Shown piece by piece: positions 1 to 8,236 of a stretch of 32,978 nt of DNA. Within the stretch, counting starts at the first letter, position 1. Each line of letters begins with the position of its first letter. The DNA lies in the NCBI GenBank assembly GCA_023150455.1, contig JAKLKW010000040.1, positions 1-32,978 on the forward strand, in the 5' to 3' direction. Made by a program: the position numbers and the translations under genes. The stretch comes from Alphaproteobacteria bacterium. GTDB taxonomy: Bacteria > Pseudomonadota > Alphaproteobacteria > JAEULC01. The notes under the pieces were generated by a model. The model saw only the letters and a list, made by a program, of their open reading frames with translations. It had not been told where the DNA came from and ran no database searches.

Positions 1-1
1 C

Positions 2-1408
2 GCCGCGGCCGCGATCGCCGCAGCCGCGGCAAGCGCGGCGGCGGCCGGCCCGTTGGCCTGCCGCTTCGACGTGGCCGCGACGACGCCGGCGCGGCTGGCG
101 CTCGACGTGGCGGTCGATTGCACGGGGACGAAGGTCACGCGGCTGCGCATGCTGGAAGGCGCTGTCGCGCGGCACGTCCCGGCGATCGAGGACGCGGAAG
201 GCCGCGCGCTCCAGCGCGACGGCGACGCCTGGAAGCTGCCCGAGGACGGCCCGCCGAGGGCGCGCTACCGCCTGGAGCTGGCGGCCATGGGCGAGGCGCA
301 GCGCAGCCACAGCTCGGCCATGACCGTCGGCGGCTCGGTGCTGGCGGAGCTGTCGGCCTGGCTCATGCTGCCGGCACCCTTGCCCGAGGACGCGCGGCTT
401 GTCCTCTCGGTGCGCACCGCACCCGGCATCGGGTTCGCGAGTGCGCTCGAGGAGCGTGCGGGCATGCTGGAGCTGCCGGCCCGCGCGCTGCGCGCGGGCG
501 GCTACACGGTCTTCGGCCGCTTCCGCGAATGGGTTCTCGCGCCGCCGGCTCCCGGCAGACTCGCCGACGCCGCGCCCGGCGGCGCGCCGGCGCGGCTCCA
601 TCTCGTGATGCTCGACGACAGGCTCGACCTGGCGGCCGACCGGCTGGTCGCCTGGGTCGACGATACGGTCGGCGCCATCACGCGGTTCTGGCACGGATTC
701 CCGGTGGACCGCCTGCTGCTGGTGCTGGTGCCGCAGCCCGGGCGTGCCGGCGTGCCCTACGGGCGCGTGATCGCCGGCGGCGGCGCCACGATGATGATCC
801 AGGTCGGCGAGCACGCGACCGAGGCGGCGCTGTTCGAGGACTGGGTGCTCATTCACGAATTCGTGCACCTGGGCTCGCCCTTCGTGGCGCGCGAGGCCTG
901 GATGACCGAGGGCCTGGCGACGTATTTCGAGCCGATCATCCGCTACCGCGCCGGACGGCGCAGCGCCGAGTCGCTGTGGGCCGAATTCGCGCGCGACATG
1001 CCGCGCGGCCGGCCGGCGATCGAGACCGACGGCCTCGCCTACAGCCGCCGCGGCATGTACTGGGGCGGCGCCATTCTCATGCTGATGGCCGACATCGAGA
1101 TGCGCGAGCGCAGCCAGGGGCGCCGCGGCCTGGAAGACTGCCTGCGCGCCATTCTCGAGGACGGCGGCAATGCCACAAGGATCGTCAAGGCCGACTGGAT
1201 GATCGACGCCTGCGACCGCGCCGACGCCGGCGACACGATGCGGCGCCTGGCGCGCCGCTATGCCTGGGCGAAGGCCCCGGTCGACCTGGACGAGATCTGG
1301 CGCCGCCTCGGCGTCGTTGTCGAGAACGGGGCCGTGCGGCTCGACGACGGCGCCCCCTTGGCCTGGCTGCGCCGGGCGATCGAATCCGGCCGGCCGGCAC
1401 CCGGGTGA
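2..1408 (+). CDS. Exported gluzincin-like zinc metallopeptidase, 5' end outside the window
   Basis: The frame is open from the first bases of the window. Before the first possible start (TTG at 53) it encodes a long Ala-rich hydrophobic stretch ending in Gly-Pro-Leu-Ala-Cys. That looks like the core of a signal peptide, possibly with a lipoprotein cysteine, so the true start lies upstream. Counting from TTG 53, the zinc site is HEFVH (His268, Glu269, His272), followed after 13 residues by Glu286 in WMTEGLATYF. This HExxH plus downstream Glu pattern, with a short and variable gap, is typical of gluzincins of the peptidase MA/M1-M61 type. The N-terminal half looks like a beta-rich domain and the C-terminal part is helical. 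I infer a periplasmic or membrane-attached aminopeptidase-like protein. The substrate is unknown, and a loss of activity cannot be excluded although the zinc ligands are intact. Confidence 0.75.
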   Translation, partial: AAAAIAAAAASAAAAGPLACRFDVAATTPARLALDVAVDCTGTKVTRLRMLEGAVARHVPAIEDAEGRALQRDGDAWKLPEDGPPRARYRLELAAMGEAQRSHSSAMTVGGSVLAELSAWLMLPAPLPEDARLVLSVRTAPGIGFASALEERAGMLELPARALRAGGYTVFGRFREWVLAPPAPGRLADAAPGGAPARLHLVMLDDRLDLAADRLVAWVDDTVGAITRFWHGFPVDRLLLVLVPQPGRAGVPYGRVIAGGGATMMIQVGEHATEAALFEDWVLIHEFVHLGSPFVAREAWMTEGLATYFEPIIRYRAGRRSAESLWAEFARDMPRGRPAIETDGLAYSRRGMYWGGAILMLMADIEMRERSQGRRGLEDCLRAILEDGGNATRIVKADWMIDACDRADAGDTMRRLARRYAWAKAPVDLDEIWRRLGVVVENGAVRLDDGAPLAWLRRAIESGRPAPG

Positions 1409-1448
1409 AAGCGCTGTCAGCGGCCGGTGCCGCATTGCAGCAACCGCC

Positions 1449-1480
1449 TTGATCCACTAGACTTGTCTATATTATTCCTT
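1449..1480 (+). promoter_or_regulatory. AT-rich putative promoter before the efflux operon
   Basis: The 162-base gap between the peptidase and the RND adaptor gene contains one clearly AT-rich patch in otherwise very GC-rich DNA. It has TTGATC at 1449-1454 and overlapping TATATT/TATTAT hexamers at 1468-1475. The hexamer spacing is 13-15 bases, shorter than the sigma70 optimum, so this is a weak call. A Shine-Dalgarno-like CGGAGG lies 11 bases before the adaptor ATG at 1571. Confidence 0.3.
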
Positions 1481-1570
1481 CATCGTCCTTCGGTATCGAG
1501 GCCAAGGGGTTGAGCCGGAGGCGCGCGCGCAGCGCTGGGTCCGGCTGCGCTTTCGGAGGCTTCTCTCAGC

Positions 1571-2653
1571 ATGAAGACGGTCAGCCAATTGGCCATCATT
1601 GCCGTGCTCGGCGCGGTCGGCGCCGGCGCCTGGTACTACAAGGACCATTGGCTGAGCGGCACGTCGGCCAACACCCAGCCCGCCGCACCCGCCCCGGCCG
1701 TGCTGGTCGAGGTCACGCCGGCGCGCAGCGGCACCGTGACCGAGCGCTTCGAGGCGGTGGCGACCGCGCTGGCGAACGAGTCGGTGACGATCACGTCCAA
1801 GGTCGCCGGCATCGTCGAGCGCATCAACATCGCCGAGGGCCAGCGGGTCAAGGCCGGCGACGTGCTGGTCCAGCTCGACGACAAGGAGACGGCGGCCGAG
1901 CTCGAGGCGCAGCGCGCGCTGACGACCGCGGCGAAGCTCGCCTACGACCGCGCCCTCAAGCTGCAGGAGAACCAGAACGTCGCGCAGGCCCGCGTCGAGG
2001 AGCTCTTGTCGACCTGGAAGAACGGCGAGGCGCGCATCCGCATCATCCAGGCCAGGCTCGCGGACCTGAAGATCACCGCGCCCTTCGCCGGCAAGGTGGG
2101 CCTCAGGCGCGTCAGCGTCGGCGCGCTGATCCAGCCCGGGACGGTGATCACCACGCTCGACGACGTCGACACGATCCGCCTGAAGTTCTCGGTGCCGGAG
2201 ACGATCCTCGCCCATGTCAAGGTCGGGCTCGAGGTCGAGGCGACCTCGAACTCCTATCCCGGCCGCGTCTTCAAGGGCAAGGTCAGCTCGATCGACTCGC
2301 GCGTCGACCAGATCACCCGCGCCGCCGAGATCCGCGCCGACATCCCGAACCCCGAGGACGTGCTGAAGCCGGGCATGTTCATGTCGTATCGCCTGGCGCT
2401 GGCGCGACGCGAGAACGCGGTGCTGGTGCCCGAGGAGTCGCTGCTCGCCGAAGGCACGCGGCAGTTCGTGTTCGTGATCACGGACGGCCGCGCCGCCAAG
2501 CGCGAGGTGAAGATCGGCGACCGCGGCGCCGGCGAGGTCGAGATCGTCTCGGGCCTGAAGCCCGGCGAAAACGTCGTCGTCGCCGGCATCCAGAAGGTCC
2601 GCAACGGCAGCGCCGTCAGGATCGCCGAGCCGAGCAAGCCGCCGCAGGGCTGA
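1571..2653 (+). CDS. RND efflux periplasmic adaptor (membrane fusion protein, HlyD/AcrA type)
   Basis: This 360-residue protein is the periplasmic adaptor that links an inner-membrane RND pump to an outer-membrane channel. Residues 5-22 form an uncleaved-looking hydrophobic N-terminal anchor. A lipoyl/barrel-sandwich half-motif follows (SKVAGIVERI, then EGQRVKAGDVLVQLDD), then a short alpha-hairpin and the second lipoyl half (ITAPFAGKVG). After these come beta-barrel and membrane-proximal segments (VPETILAHVKVG and ENAVLVPEESL). The length is usual for the MdtA/MexA-like subgroup. The gene is followed after 40 bases by the pump gene on the same strand, so the two are almost certainly one operon. 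No outer-membrane factor is encoded nearby, so a TolC-like protein from elsewhere is presumably used. The substrate cannot be read from the sequence. Confidence 0.93.
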   Translation: MKTVSQLAIIAVLGAVGAGAWYYKDHWLSGTSANTQPAAPAPAVLVEVTPARSGTVTERFEAVATALANESVTITSKVAGIVERINIAEGQRVKAGDVLVQLDDKETAAELEAQRALTTAAKLAYDRALKLQENQNVAQARVEELLSTWKNGEARIRIIQARLADLKITAPFAGKVGLRRVSVGALIQPGTVITTLDDVDTIRLKFSVPETILAHVKVGLEVEATSNSYPGRVFKGKVSSIDSRVDQITRAAEIRADIPNPEDVLKPGMFMSYRLALARRENAVLVPEESLLAEGTRQFVFVITDGRAAKREVKIGDRGAGEVEIVSGLKPGENVVVAGIQKVRNGSAVRIAEPSKPPQG

Positions 2654-2693
2654 GCGGCGCCTCCGGCAGCGAATTCACGCTAGGGGACTTCAG

Positions 2694-5600
2694 ATGGTCC
2701 TGTCCGACGTCTCGATCAAGCGGCCCGTCTTCGCGACCGTGATCAGCCTGATCCTGGTGATCTTCGGGCTGTTCGCGTTCCGCAACCTGTCGGTACGCGA
2801 ATACCCCGCGATCGATCCGCCGGTGCTGTCGATCACGACGCAGTACAAGGGCGCCAGCAACCAGATCATCGAGAGCCAGATCACCCAGCTGATCGAGGAC
2901 CAGATCGCCGGCATCGAGGGCGTGCGCTCGATCACCTCGGTCAGCCGCGAGGGCTCGTCCAGCATCTCGGTCGAGTTCCGGCTCGAGCGCGACATCGACG
3001 GCGCGGCCAACGACGTGCGCGACAAGGTCGCGCGCATCCTGTCGCGCCTGCCCGACGAGGCCGAGCAGCCGGTGATCGCCAAGGTCGAGGCCGACGCGCG
3101 CCCGATCATCTGGTTCTCGCTGATCAGCGACAAGCTGAGCGCGATGGAGCTGACCGACTACGCCGACCGCTACCTGGTCGACCGGCTGTCGACGGTGCCG
3201 GGCGTGGCCAGCGTGCGCATCGGCGGCGAGCGGCGCTACGCCATGCGCATCTGGCTCGACAAGCGCGCCATGGCCGCGCGCGAGGTGACGGCGCTGGACA
3301 TCGAGACGGCGCTGAAGCAGCAGAATGTCGAGCTGCCGTCCGGCCGCATCGAATCGCGCCAGCGCGAGTTCACCGTGCTGGCCGACACCGGCCTCAAGAC
3401 GCCCGAGCAGTTCGCGCACCTGGTGCTGGCGACGCGCGACGGCTACCAGCTGCGCCTGGGCGAGGTGGCGAAGGTCGAGAAGGCCGCGCTCGACACCCGC
3501 GGCGAGTACCGCAGCACCGGCAAGATCGCGGTCGGTGTCGGCGTGGTCAAGCAGTCGACCGCCAACACGCTGGAGGTGGCCGATCTGGCGAAGCAGGAGA
3601 TCGAGCGCCTGAAGGCGGCGCTGCCGCCCGAGATCGAGATCATCCTGTCCTATGACAGCTCGCTGTTCATCGCACAGTCGATCTACGAGGTCGAGCACGC
3701 GCTGCTGATCGCGCTCGGGCTCGTGGTCTGCGTGGTGTTCTTCTTCCTGCGCAACCTGCGCGCGACGCTGATCCCCGCGGTCGCGATCCCGGTGTCGCTG
3801 ATCGCGGCCTGCTCGGTGCTGGCGGCGCTCGGCTACTCGGTCAACGTGCTCACGCTGCTCGCCGCGGTGCTGGCGATCGGGCTGGTGGTCGACGACGCCA
3901 TCGTCGTGCTCGAGAACATCCATCGCCATATCGAGATGGGCAAGCCGCCGCTGCTCGCCGCCGTGCACGGCGCGCGCGAGATCGGCTTCGCCGTGGTCTC
4001 GACCACGCTGGTGCTGATCGCGGTGTTCGTGCCGCTGTCGTTCTTGAGCGGCAACACCGGGCGCCTGTTCCGCGAGTTCGGCATCTCGGTGGCGGCGGCC
4101 GTGGCCTTCTCTGGCATCGTGGCTCTGTCGCTCAGCCCGATGCTCTGCTCGAAGCTGTTGACCGGCCACGACGACTCCGGCCTGCTGCATCGCCTGACCG
4201 AGCCGCTGTTCGTCGGCATCAACCGCGTCTACGCCTTCCTTCTCCGCGGCGCGCTGGCCGCACCCCTGGTGATGGCGGCGCTGACGGTCGTGATCCTGGC
4301 GACGGCGGTCGTCCTCTATCAGAAGCTGCCGAAGGAGTTCGCGCCGACCGAGGATCGCGGCACCATCTACATCTCGGTCACCGCGCCCGAGGGCGCCAGC
4401 TTCGACTACACCAAGCGCCACGCGTCTATGGTCGAAGAGATCGTGAAGCCCTATGTCGACAACGGCACGGCGATCCGCGTCATCTCCTTCGTCGCGCCGA
4501 GCTTCGGCCGGCCCGGCGACGTGAAGATCGCCAACATGTTCCTGCGGCTCGCCGACTGGAGCGAGCGCACCGATCCCAAGCGCAGCCAGAAGGCGGTCGT
4601 CGAGGAGCTCAGGCCGAAGCTCTCGCAGATTCCCGGCGTCCGCATCTTCGTCGTCTCGCCGCCCAGCCTCGGCCAGCCCTTCACGCAGCAGCCGATCCAG
4701 GTCGTGGTCGGCGGATCGACCTACGAGGAGCTCGGCGAGTGGCGCGACATCATGCTCGACCGCCTGCGCGCCCATCCGAAGCTGCTCAACATCACCACCA
4801 ACTACGAGGACACCAAGCCCCAGCTGCGCGTGCACATAAGGCGCAACCGCGCCTCGGACCTCGGCGTCTCGGTCGAGGAGATCGGCCGCACCCTCGAAAC
4901 CATGCTGGGCAGCCGCCAGGTGACGCGCTTCATCGACCGCGGCAAGGAATACGACGTCATCCTGCAGCTCAACCCCGAAGACCGCATGAAGCCGGACGAC
5001 CTGAGCAACATATTCCTGCGGTCGCTGACGACGAAGTCGCTGATCCCGCTGTCGAACCTGGTGACCGTGAGCGAGCGCGGCGGGCCTTCGGATCTCAACC
5101 GCGTCGACCGGTTGCGCTCCTTCACGCTGCAGGGCTCGCCCGCGCCGGGCGTCACGCTGGGCGAGGCGCTCGACATCGTCGAGACGACCGCGGCCGAGAG
5201 CCTGCCGCTGCACGCGCGCCTCAGCTTCTCCGGCCAGTCGCGCGAGTTCAAGGAATCCAGCGCCTCGCTGCTGCTGATGTTCGGCCTCGCGGTCCTGGTC
5301 GTCTACCTGGTGCTGGCGGCGCAGTTCGAGAGCTTCATCCACCCGTTCGTGATCATGCTGGCGGTGCCGCTCGCGGTCACCGGCGCGCTCGGCGCGATCT
5401 GGCTGTCCGGCCTCACCGTCAACATCTATTCGCAGATCGGCATGGTGATGCTGGTCGGCATCGTCGCCAAGAACGGCATCCTGATCGTCGAGTTCGCCAA
5501 CCAGCTGCGCGACCGGGGCAAGCGCATCATCGACGCGGTCAGCGAAGCGGCGCAGACCCGGCTGCGGCCGATCCTGATGACCAGCATCTCGACCGCGATC

Positions 5601-5828
5601 GGCGCCTTGCCGCTTGCGATGGGATCGGGCGCCGGCTTCGAGAGCCGCCAGGCCATCGCCATCGTCATCATCGGCGGTGTCTGCTTCGCGACGCTGCTGA
5701 CCCTGTTCATCATCCCGGCCATCTACCTGTTGCTGGCCGGCTGGACCAAGCCCGCAGGACACGTGGCCAGCGAGATTCGCCGCATGGAAGGCGAGCGCGG
5801 CCGCAGCGAGCCCGTGCCCGCCGAATGA
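2694..5828 (+). CDS. RND-family efflux pump inner-membrane transporter (AcrB/MexB-like, HAE1)
   Basis: This 1044-residue proton-driven exporter has the full length and duplicated layout of HAE1 RND pumps: TM1, a porter domain, six TMs, a second porter domain, then the closing TMs. The N-terminus (SIKRPVFATVISLILV) is the characteristic TM1 start. The TM4 proton-relay acidic pair is Asp400-Asp401 in GLVVDDAIVVLENI. The partner lysine in TM10 is Lys926 in GIVAKNGILIVEF. AGGGGA occurs 6 bases before the ATG and fixes the start. The stop codon overlaps the ATG of the downstream lipoprotein gene (ATGA), indicating translational coupling. The GC-rich codon usage matches the preceding genes. Pump substrates (drugs, metals, solvents) cannot be assigned; HAE1 rather than a heavy-metal (CusA) type is judged from overall sequence style. 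Confidence 0.95.
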   Translation: MVLSDVSIKRPVFATVISLILVIFGLFAFRNLSVREYPAIDPPVLSITTQYKGASNQIIESQITQLIEDQIAGIEGVRSITSVSREGSSSISVEFRLERDIDGAANDVRDKVARILSRLPDEAEQPVIAKVEADARPIIWFSLISDKLSAMELTDYADRYLVDRLSTVPGVASVRIGGERRYAMRIWLDKRAMAAREVTALDIETALKQQNVELPSGRIESRQREFTVLADTGLKTPEQFAHLVLATRDGYQLRLGEVAKVEKAALDTRGEYRSTGKIAVGVGVVKQSTANTLEVADLAKQEIERLKAALPPEIEIILSYDSSLFIAQSIYEVEHALLIALGLVVCVVFFFLRNLRATLIPAVAIPVSLIAACSVLAALGYSVNVLTLLAAVLAIGLVVDDAIVVLENIHRHIEMGKPPLLAAVHGAREIGFAVVSTTLVLIAVFVPLSFLSGNTGRLFREFGISVAAAVAFSGIVALSLSPMLCSKLLTGHDDSGLLHRLTEPLFVGINRVYAFLLRGALAAPLVMAALTVVILATAVVLYQKLPKEFAPTEDRGTIYISVTAPEGASFDYTKRHASMVEEIVKPYVDNGTAIRVISFVAPSFGRPGDVKIANMFLRLADWSERTDPKRSQKAVVEELRPKLSQIPGVRIFVVSPPSLGQPFTQQPIQVVVGGSTYEELGEWRDIMLDRLRAHPKLLNITTNYEDTKPQLRVHIRRNRASDLGVSVEEIGRTLETMLGSRQVTRFIDRGKEYDVILQLNPEDRMKPDDLSNIFLRSLTTKSLIPLSNLVTVSERGGPSDLNRVDRLRSFTLQGSPAPGVTLGEALDIVETTAAESLPLHARLSFSGQSREFKESSASLLLMFGLAVLVVYLVLAAQFESFIHPFVIMLAVPLAVTGALGAIWLSGLTVNIYSQIGMVMLVGIVAKNGILIVEFANQLRDRGKRIIDAVSEAAQTRLRPILMTSISTAIGALPLAMGSGAGFESRQAIAIVIIGGVCFATLLTLFIIPAIYLLLAGWTKPAGHVASEIRRMEGERGRSEPVPAE

Positions 5829-6928
5829 CGCCGCGTCTTGTCGCCGGGCGCGCCATGGCGGCGGCCGCGCTGCTGCTTGTGGCCGGCTGCGCCAATGGCG
5901 GCAATCCCCTGCTCGGCCTGTTCGGTCCCGCGCGCGACGCGGCGCCGCGCGGCGAGGCGGCGGCGCTGCTGGCGCTGATCCCGCCGAGCGACGGCTCGGC
6001 CGACGGCAACGGCGGCGCGCCGGCGCCCGAGACCGCGGCCGCCCCGGTGGAGCCCGTGACCCAGATCGCCTCGCTGCCCGCGCCCGGCGGCCTGCCGTCG
6101 CCCAAGCCGGCGGCCGCGCGCGCGCCCTCCTGCGCCGTGCCGAAGCCCGGCGCGCGCGCCTCGGGCACGGTCATGAGCGACGGCCATGCCTTCGCCATCG
6201 AATGCTTCCGCGCCAGGACCGACGCGCCGGCGCCGGCCGTGCTGATCCTGCACGGGGCGAAGGGGATCGGCCGCAACACGGTCTACGAGCGCCTCGCCGA
6301 GCAACTGGTCGAGCGCGGCTACAACGCCTTCATCCTGGAGTACCTCAGGCCCATCGAGCGGCCGCCGGCGGCGAAGCCGGGCCAGCCGCAGGTGATCCGG
6401 GGCCAGAACCAGAAGGAAGCGGCCCGGTCCGAGAAGGCGAAGATCGTGGCCGCGCGGCTCAAGACGCCGCCCAGGCGCCGCCTGATGGACAACGAGGCCC
6501 AGGCGCGCGCGATCGAGGACGCGATCACCGCGGTCCAGGCCCTGCCTTATGTCGACCACGGCGGCATCGGCCTGTTCGGCCTGTCGCTCGGCGGCTTCCA
6601 CGCGCTCGCGATCGCCGCGCACGACCCGCGCGTCAAGGCCGTGGTCAACATGTTCGGCGCCATGCCGCGCCAGTCGGCGCCGGGCGTCTACCGCATGCCG
6701 CCGACGCTGATCCTGCACGGCGACCGCGACAACATCGTGCCCGTCCGGCGCGCGCACGAGCTCGCCCGGCTGCTCAAGGAGATCGGCGCGACCTACGAGC
6801 TCAAGGTCTACAAGGGACAGGGCCACACGTTCCGCGACGCGGCCGACCGCGACAGCCTGGAGCGCTCGACCGAGTTCCTGTTCCGCTGGCTCGGCGGCAA
6901 GCCGGGCTTCGACGACCGCGCCGGCTGA
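5825..6928 (+). CDS. Lipoprotein of the dienelactone hydrolase/alpha-beta hydrolase family
   Basis: This 367-residue protein starts at the ATG that overlaps the RND stop codon. The frame is open far upstream, but that part only shadows the pump gene. The N-terminus is a lipoprotein signal with the lipobox VAGC (Cys22). A low-complexity Ala/Pro-rich linker runs to about residue 110. The hydrolase domain has nucleophile Ser254 in GLSLGG, Asp302 in HGDRDNIVP and His334 in GQGHTF, a complete alpha/beta-hydrolase triad. Classical dienelactone hydrolases use Cys as nucleophile, so this protein is probably a related esterase or peptidase-like hydrolase. About 40 residues rich in Lys, Arg and Gln (roughly residues 175-225) form an insertion before the nucleophile. 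Coupling to the pump suggests an envelope-located partner function, but the substrate is unknown. Confidence 0.8.
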   Translation: MTPRLVAGRAMAAAALLLVAGCANGGNPLLGLFGPARDAAPRGEAAALLALIPPSDGSADGNGGAPAPETAAAPVEPVTQIASLPAPGGLPSPKPAAARAPSCAVPKPGARASGTVMSDGHAFAIECFRARTDAPAPAVLILHGAKGIGRNTVYERLAEQLVERGYNAFILEYLRPIERPPAAKPGQPQVIRGQNQKEAARSEKAKIVAARLKTPPRRRLMDNEAQARAIEDAITAVQALPYVDHGGIGLFGLSLGGFHALAIAAHDPRVKAVVNMFGAMPRQSAPGVYRMPPTLILHGDRDNIVPVRRAHELARLLKEIGATYELKVYKGQGHTFRDAADRDSLERSTEFLFRWLGGKPGFDDRAG

Positions 6929-6939
6929 TCCTGCCCCGC

Positions 6940-7851
6940 GTGCAGGCCTTGGCCACGACCCAGCGCCCGGCGCTCCGGGCGGACGAGACGTTGCGCGGCA
7001 TCCTCCTGATGCTGGGCGCCATGGCCGTGTTCTCAGCCATGGACGCCACGTCCAAGTTCCTGACCGCGGACTACAACCCGCTGATGGTGGCGTGGGGCCG
7101 CTACCTGATGCAGTCCGTCCTGCTGCTGCCGCTGATCCTGTGGGCGGGCGCGAAGCGCGCACTGCGCAGCATCGCGCCGGCGCAGCAGACCTGGCGGGGC
7201 GTGTGCCTGTACGCCTCGTCGATCTGCTTCATCGGCGGCCTGTCGCAGCTGCCGCTGGCGGAAGCCTCGGCGCTCGGTTTCGTCTCGCCGATGTTCACCA
7301 CGGCGCTCTCGATCCCGTTCCTCGGCGAGAAGGTCGGGATCAGGCGCTGGCTCGCGATCGCCGTCGGCTTCGCGGGCGTGCTGATCGTCATCCGCCCGGG
7401 CACCGCCGCGTTCAACGCGGCGGCGCTGCTGCCGATCCTGTCGGCGTCGTTCTGGGCGGTGGCCCTGATCATCACGCGCCGCATGAGCCATCGCGGCGAT
7501 CCGCCGCTGACGACGCTCGTCTACGCCAGCTATGTCGGGGTGATGATCGGCCTGCCGACGCTGCCCTGGGCCTTCACCATGCCGAACGCCGAGGGCTGGC
7601 TGATCATCACGGCGATGGGTGCGATGAGCATCGCCGGCCACTATCTGCTGGTGCACGCCTTCCAGCGCGGCACCGCCTCGATCCTGGCGCCGTTCTCCTA
7701 CAGCCAGATGGTGTGGGCGGTGATCCTCGGCTATGTCGTGTTCGGCGCGCTGCCCGACTTGTGGACCTGGATCGGCGCCGCCGTGATCATCCTGAGCGGG
7801 GTCTATGTCTGGCACCGCGAGCGCGTGCGGCGCGGATTGGCGGGGGCGTAG
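6940..7851 (+). CDS. EamA/DMT-superfamily permease
   Basis: This inner-membrane transporter of the drug/metabolite (RhaT/YdcZ/EamA) superfamily has about 303 residues from GTG 6940. An ATG at 7009 is a shorter alternative, but GTG gives the usual length and a normal short cytosolic N-terminus. There are about ten hydrophobic helices in two EamA repeats. The first begins at GILLMLGAMAVFSAMDATSKF and the second near LLPILSASFWAVALII. Typical EamA signatures are ASALGFVSPMF and the C-terminal FSYSQMVWAVILGYVVFG. The gene starts 11 bases after the hydrolase stop, so it probably belongs to the same transcription unit as the pump. No clear Shine-Dalgarno is visible, which agrees with translational re-initiation. 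The exported compound is unknown. Confidence 0.88.
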   Translation: MQALATTQRPALRADETLRGILLMLGAMAVFSAMDATSKFLTADYNPLMVAWGRYLMQSVLLLPLILWAGAKRALRSIAPAQQTWRGVCLYASSICFIGGLSQLPLAEASALGFVSPMFTTALSIPFLGEKVGIRRWLAIAVGFAGVLIVIRPGTAAFNAAALLPILSASFWAVALIITRRMSHRGDPPLTTLVYASYVGVMIGLPTLPWAFTMPNAEGWLIITAMGAMSIAGHYLLVHAFQRGTASILAPFSYSQMVWAVILGYVVFGALPDLWTWIGAAVIILSGVYVWHRERVRRGLAGA

Positions 7852-8236
7852 CACCAAAAGTCAGGCGGCGCGACCCTGCCTGGGTGGCGCCGCCTTCCAC
7901 ACCGTCCGGTGCGGTTCCGCTGGGGTGCCGCCTGCCTGGCCTGATCCCATCCTGGGACGCCCGTCCTGGGCCTGCACCCTCTGGATGCCGCTGAAGGCCT
8001 ACCTGGCCTCGGACCGGCTGGAGCCTGCCTGCTCCGTCGCCGGCCCGGCGGCGTCATGCCTTCGATGGACCCGCATCGTTGCTGCCTGCAATCTGCAGGT
8101 CCTTTCCGGCATATCGACGATGGCCTCATGCCGTCGTCGATGGCCGGCATTATGACCCCGGCTCATGAACAAGCACTGAACCGCAGCTAAACGCCGGATG
8201 AACGGAATATGGGGATTTGATCGGCTTTTTATAGGG
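7852..8236. other. Gene-free stretch between convergent genes
   Basis: These 385 bases lie between the + strand permease and the - strand DapA-like gene. An open frame exists (7805-8155) but its translation is unlike any family I recognise and it starts inside the permease, so I do not call it. The stretch is rich in CCTGCCTGG/TCCTGGG words, including TCCTGGG twice within 7965-7985. The last 80 bases turn AT-richer. An imperfect inverted repeat near 8106-8147 is listed separately. It could be a transcription-termination zone or the scar of a lost gene. Confidence 0.5.
8106..8147. repeat. Imperfect inverted repeat, possible bidirectional terminator
   Basis: The left arm (8106-8120, CCGGCATATCGACGA) pairs with the right arm (8134-8147, TCGTCGATGGCCGG) through an 8-base inner stem and a 4-5 base outer stem around a small bulge, with a 13-base loop. 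No T-run follows on either strand, so it is not a standard intrinsic terminator. It could still fold in RNA read from either side. Confidence 0.35.

Noticed and set aside
2616..5762. 1048-codon open frame on the - strand opposite the RND pump
   Set aside because: Translation is His/Asp/Arg/Gln-rich low-complexity typical of the antisense of GC-rich codons; the + strand encodes a complete RND pump.
7805..8155. 116-codon frame after the EamA permease
   Set aside because: It begins inside the permease in another frame, has no Shine-Dalgarno and no recognisable family.
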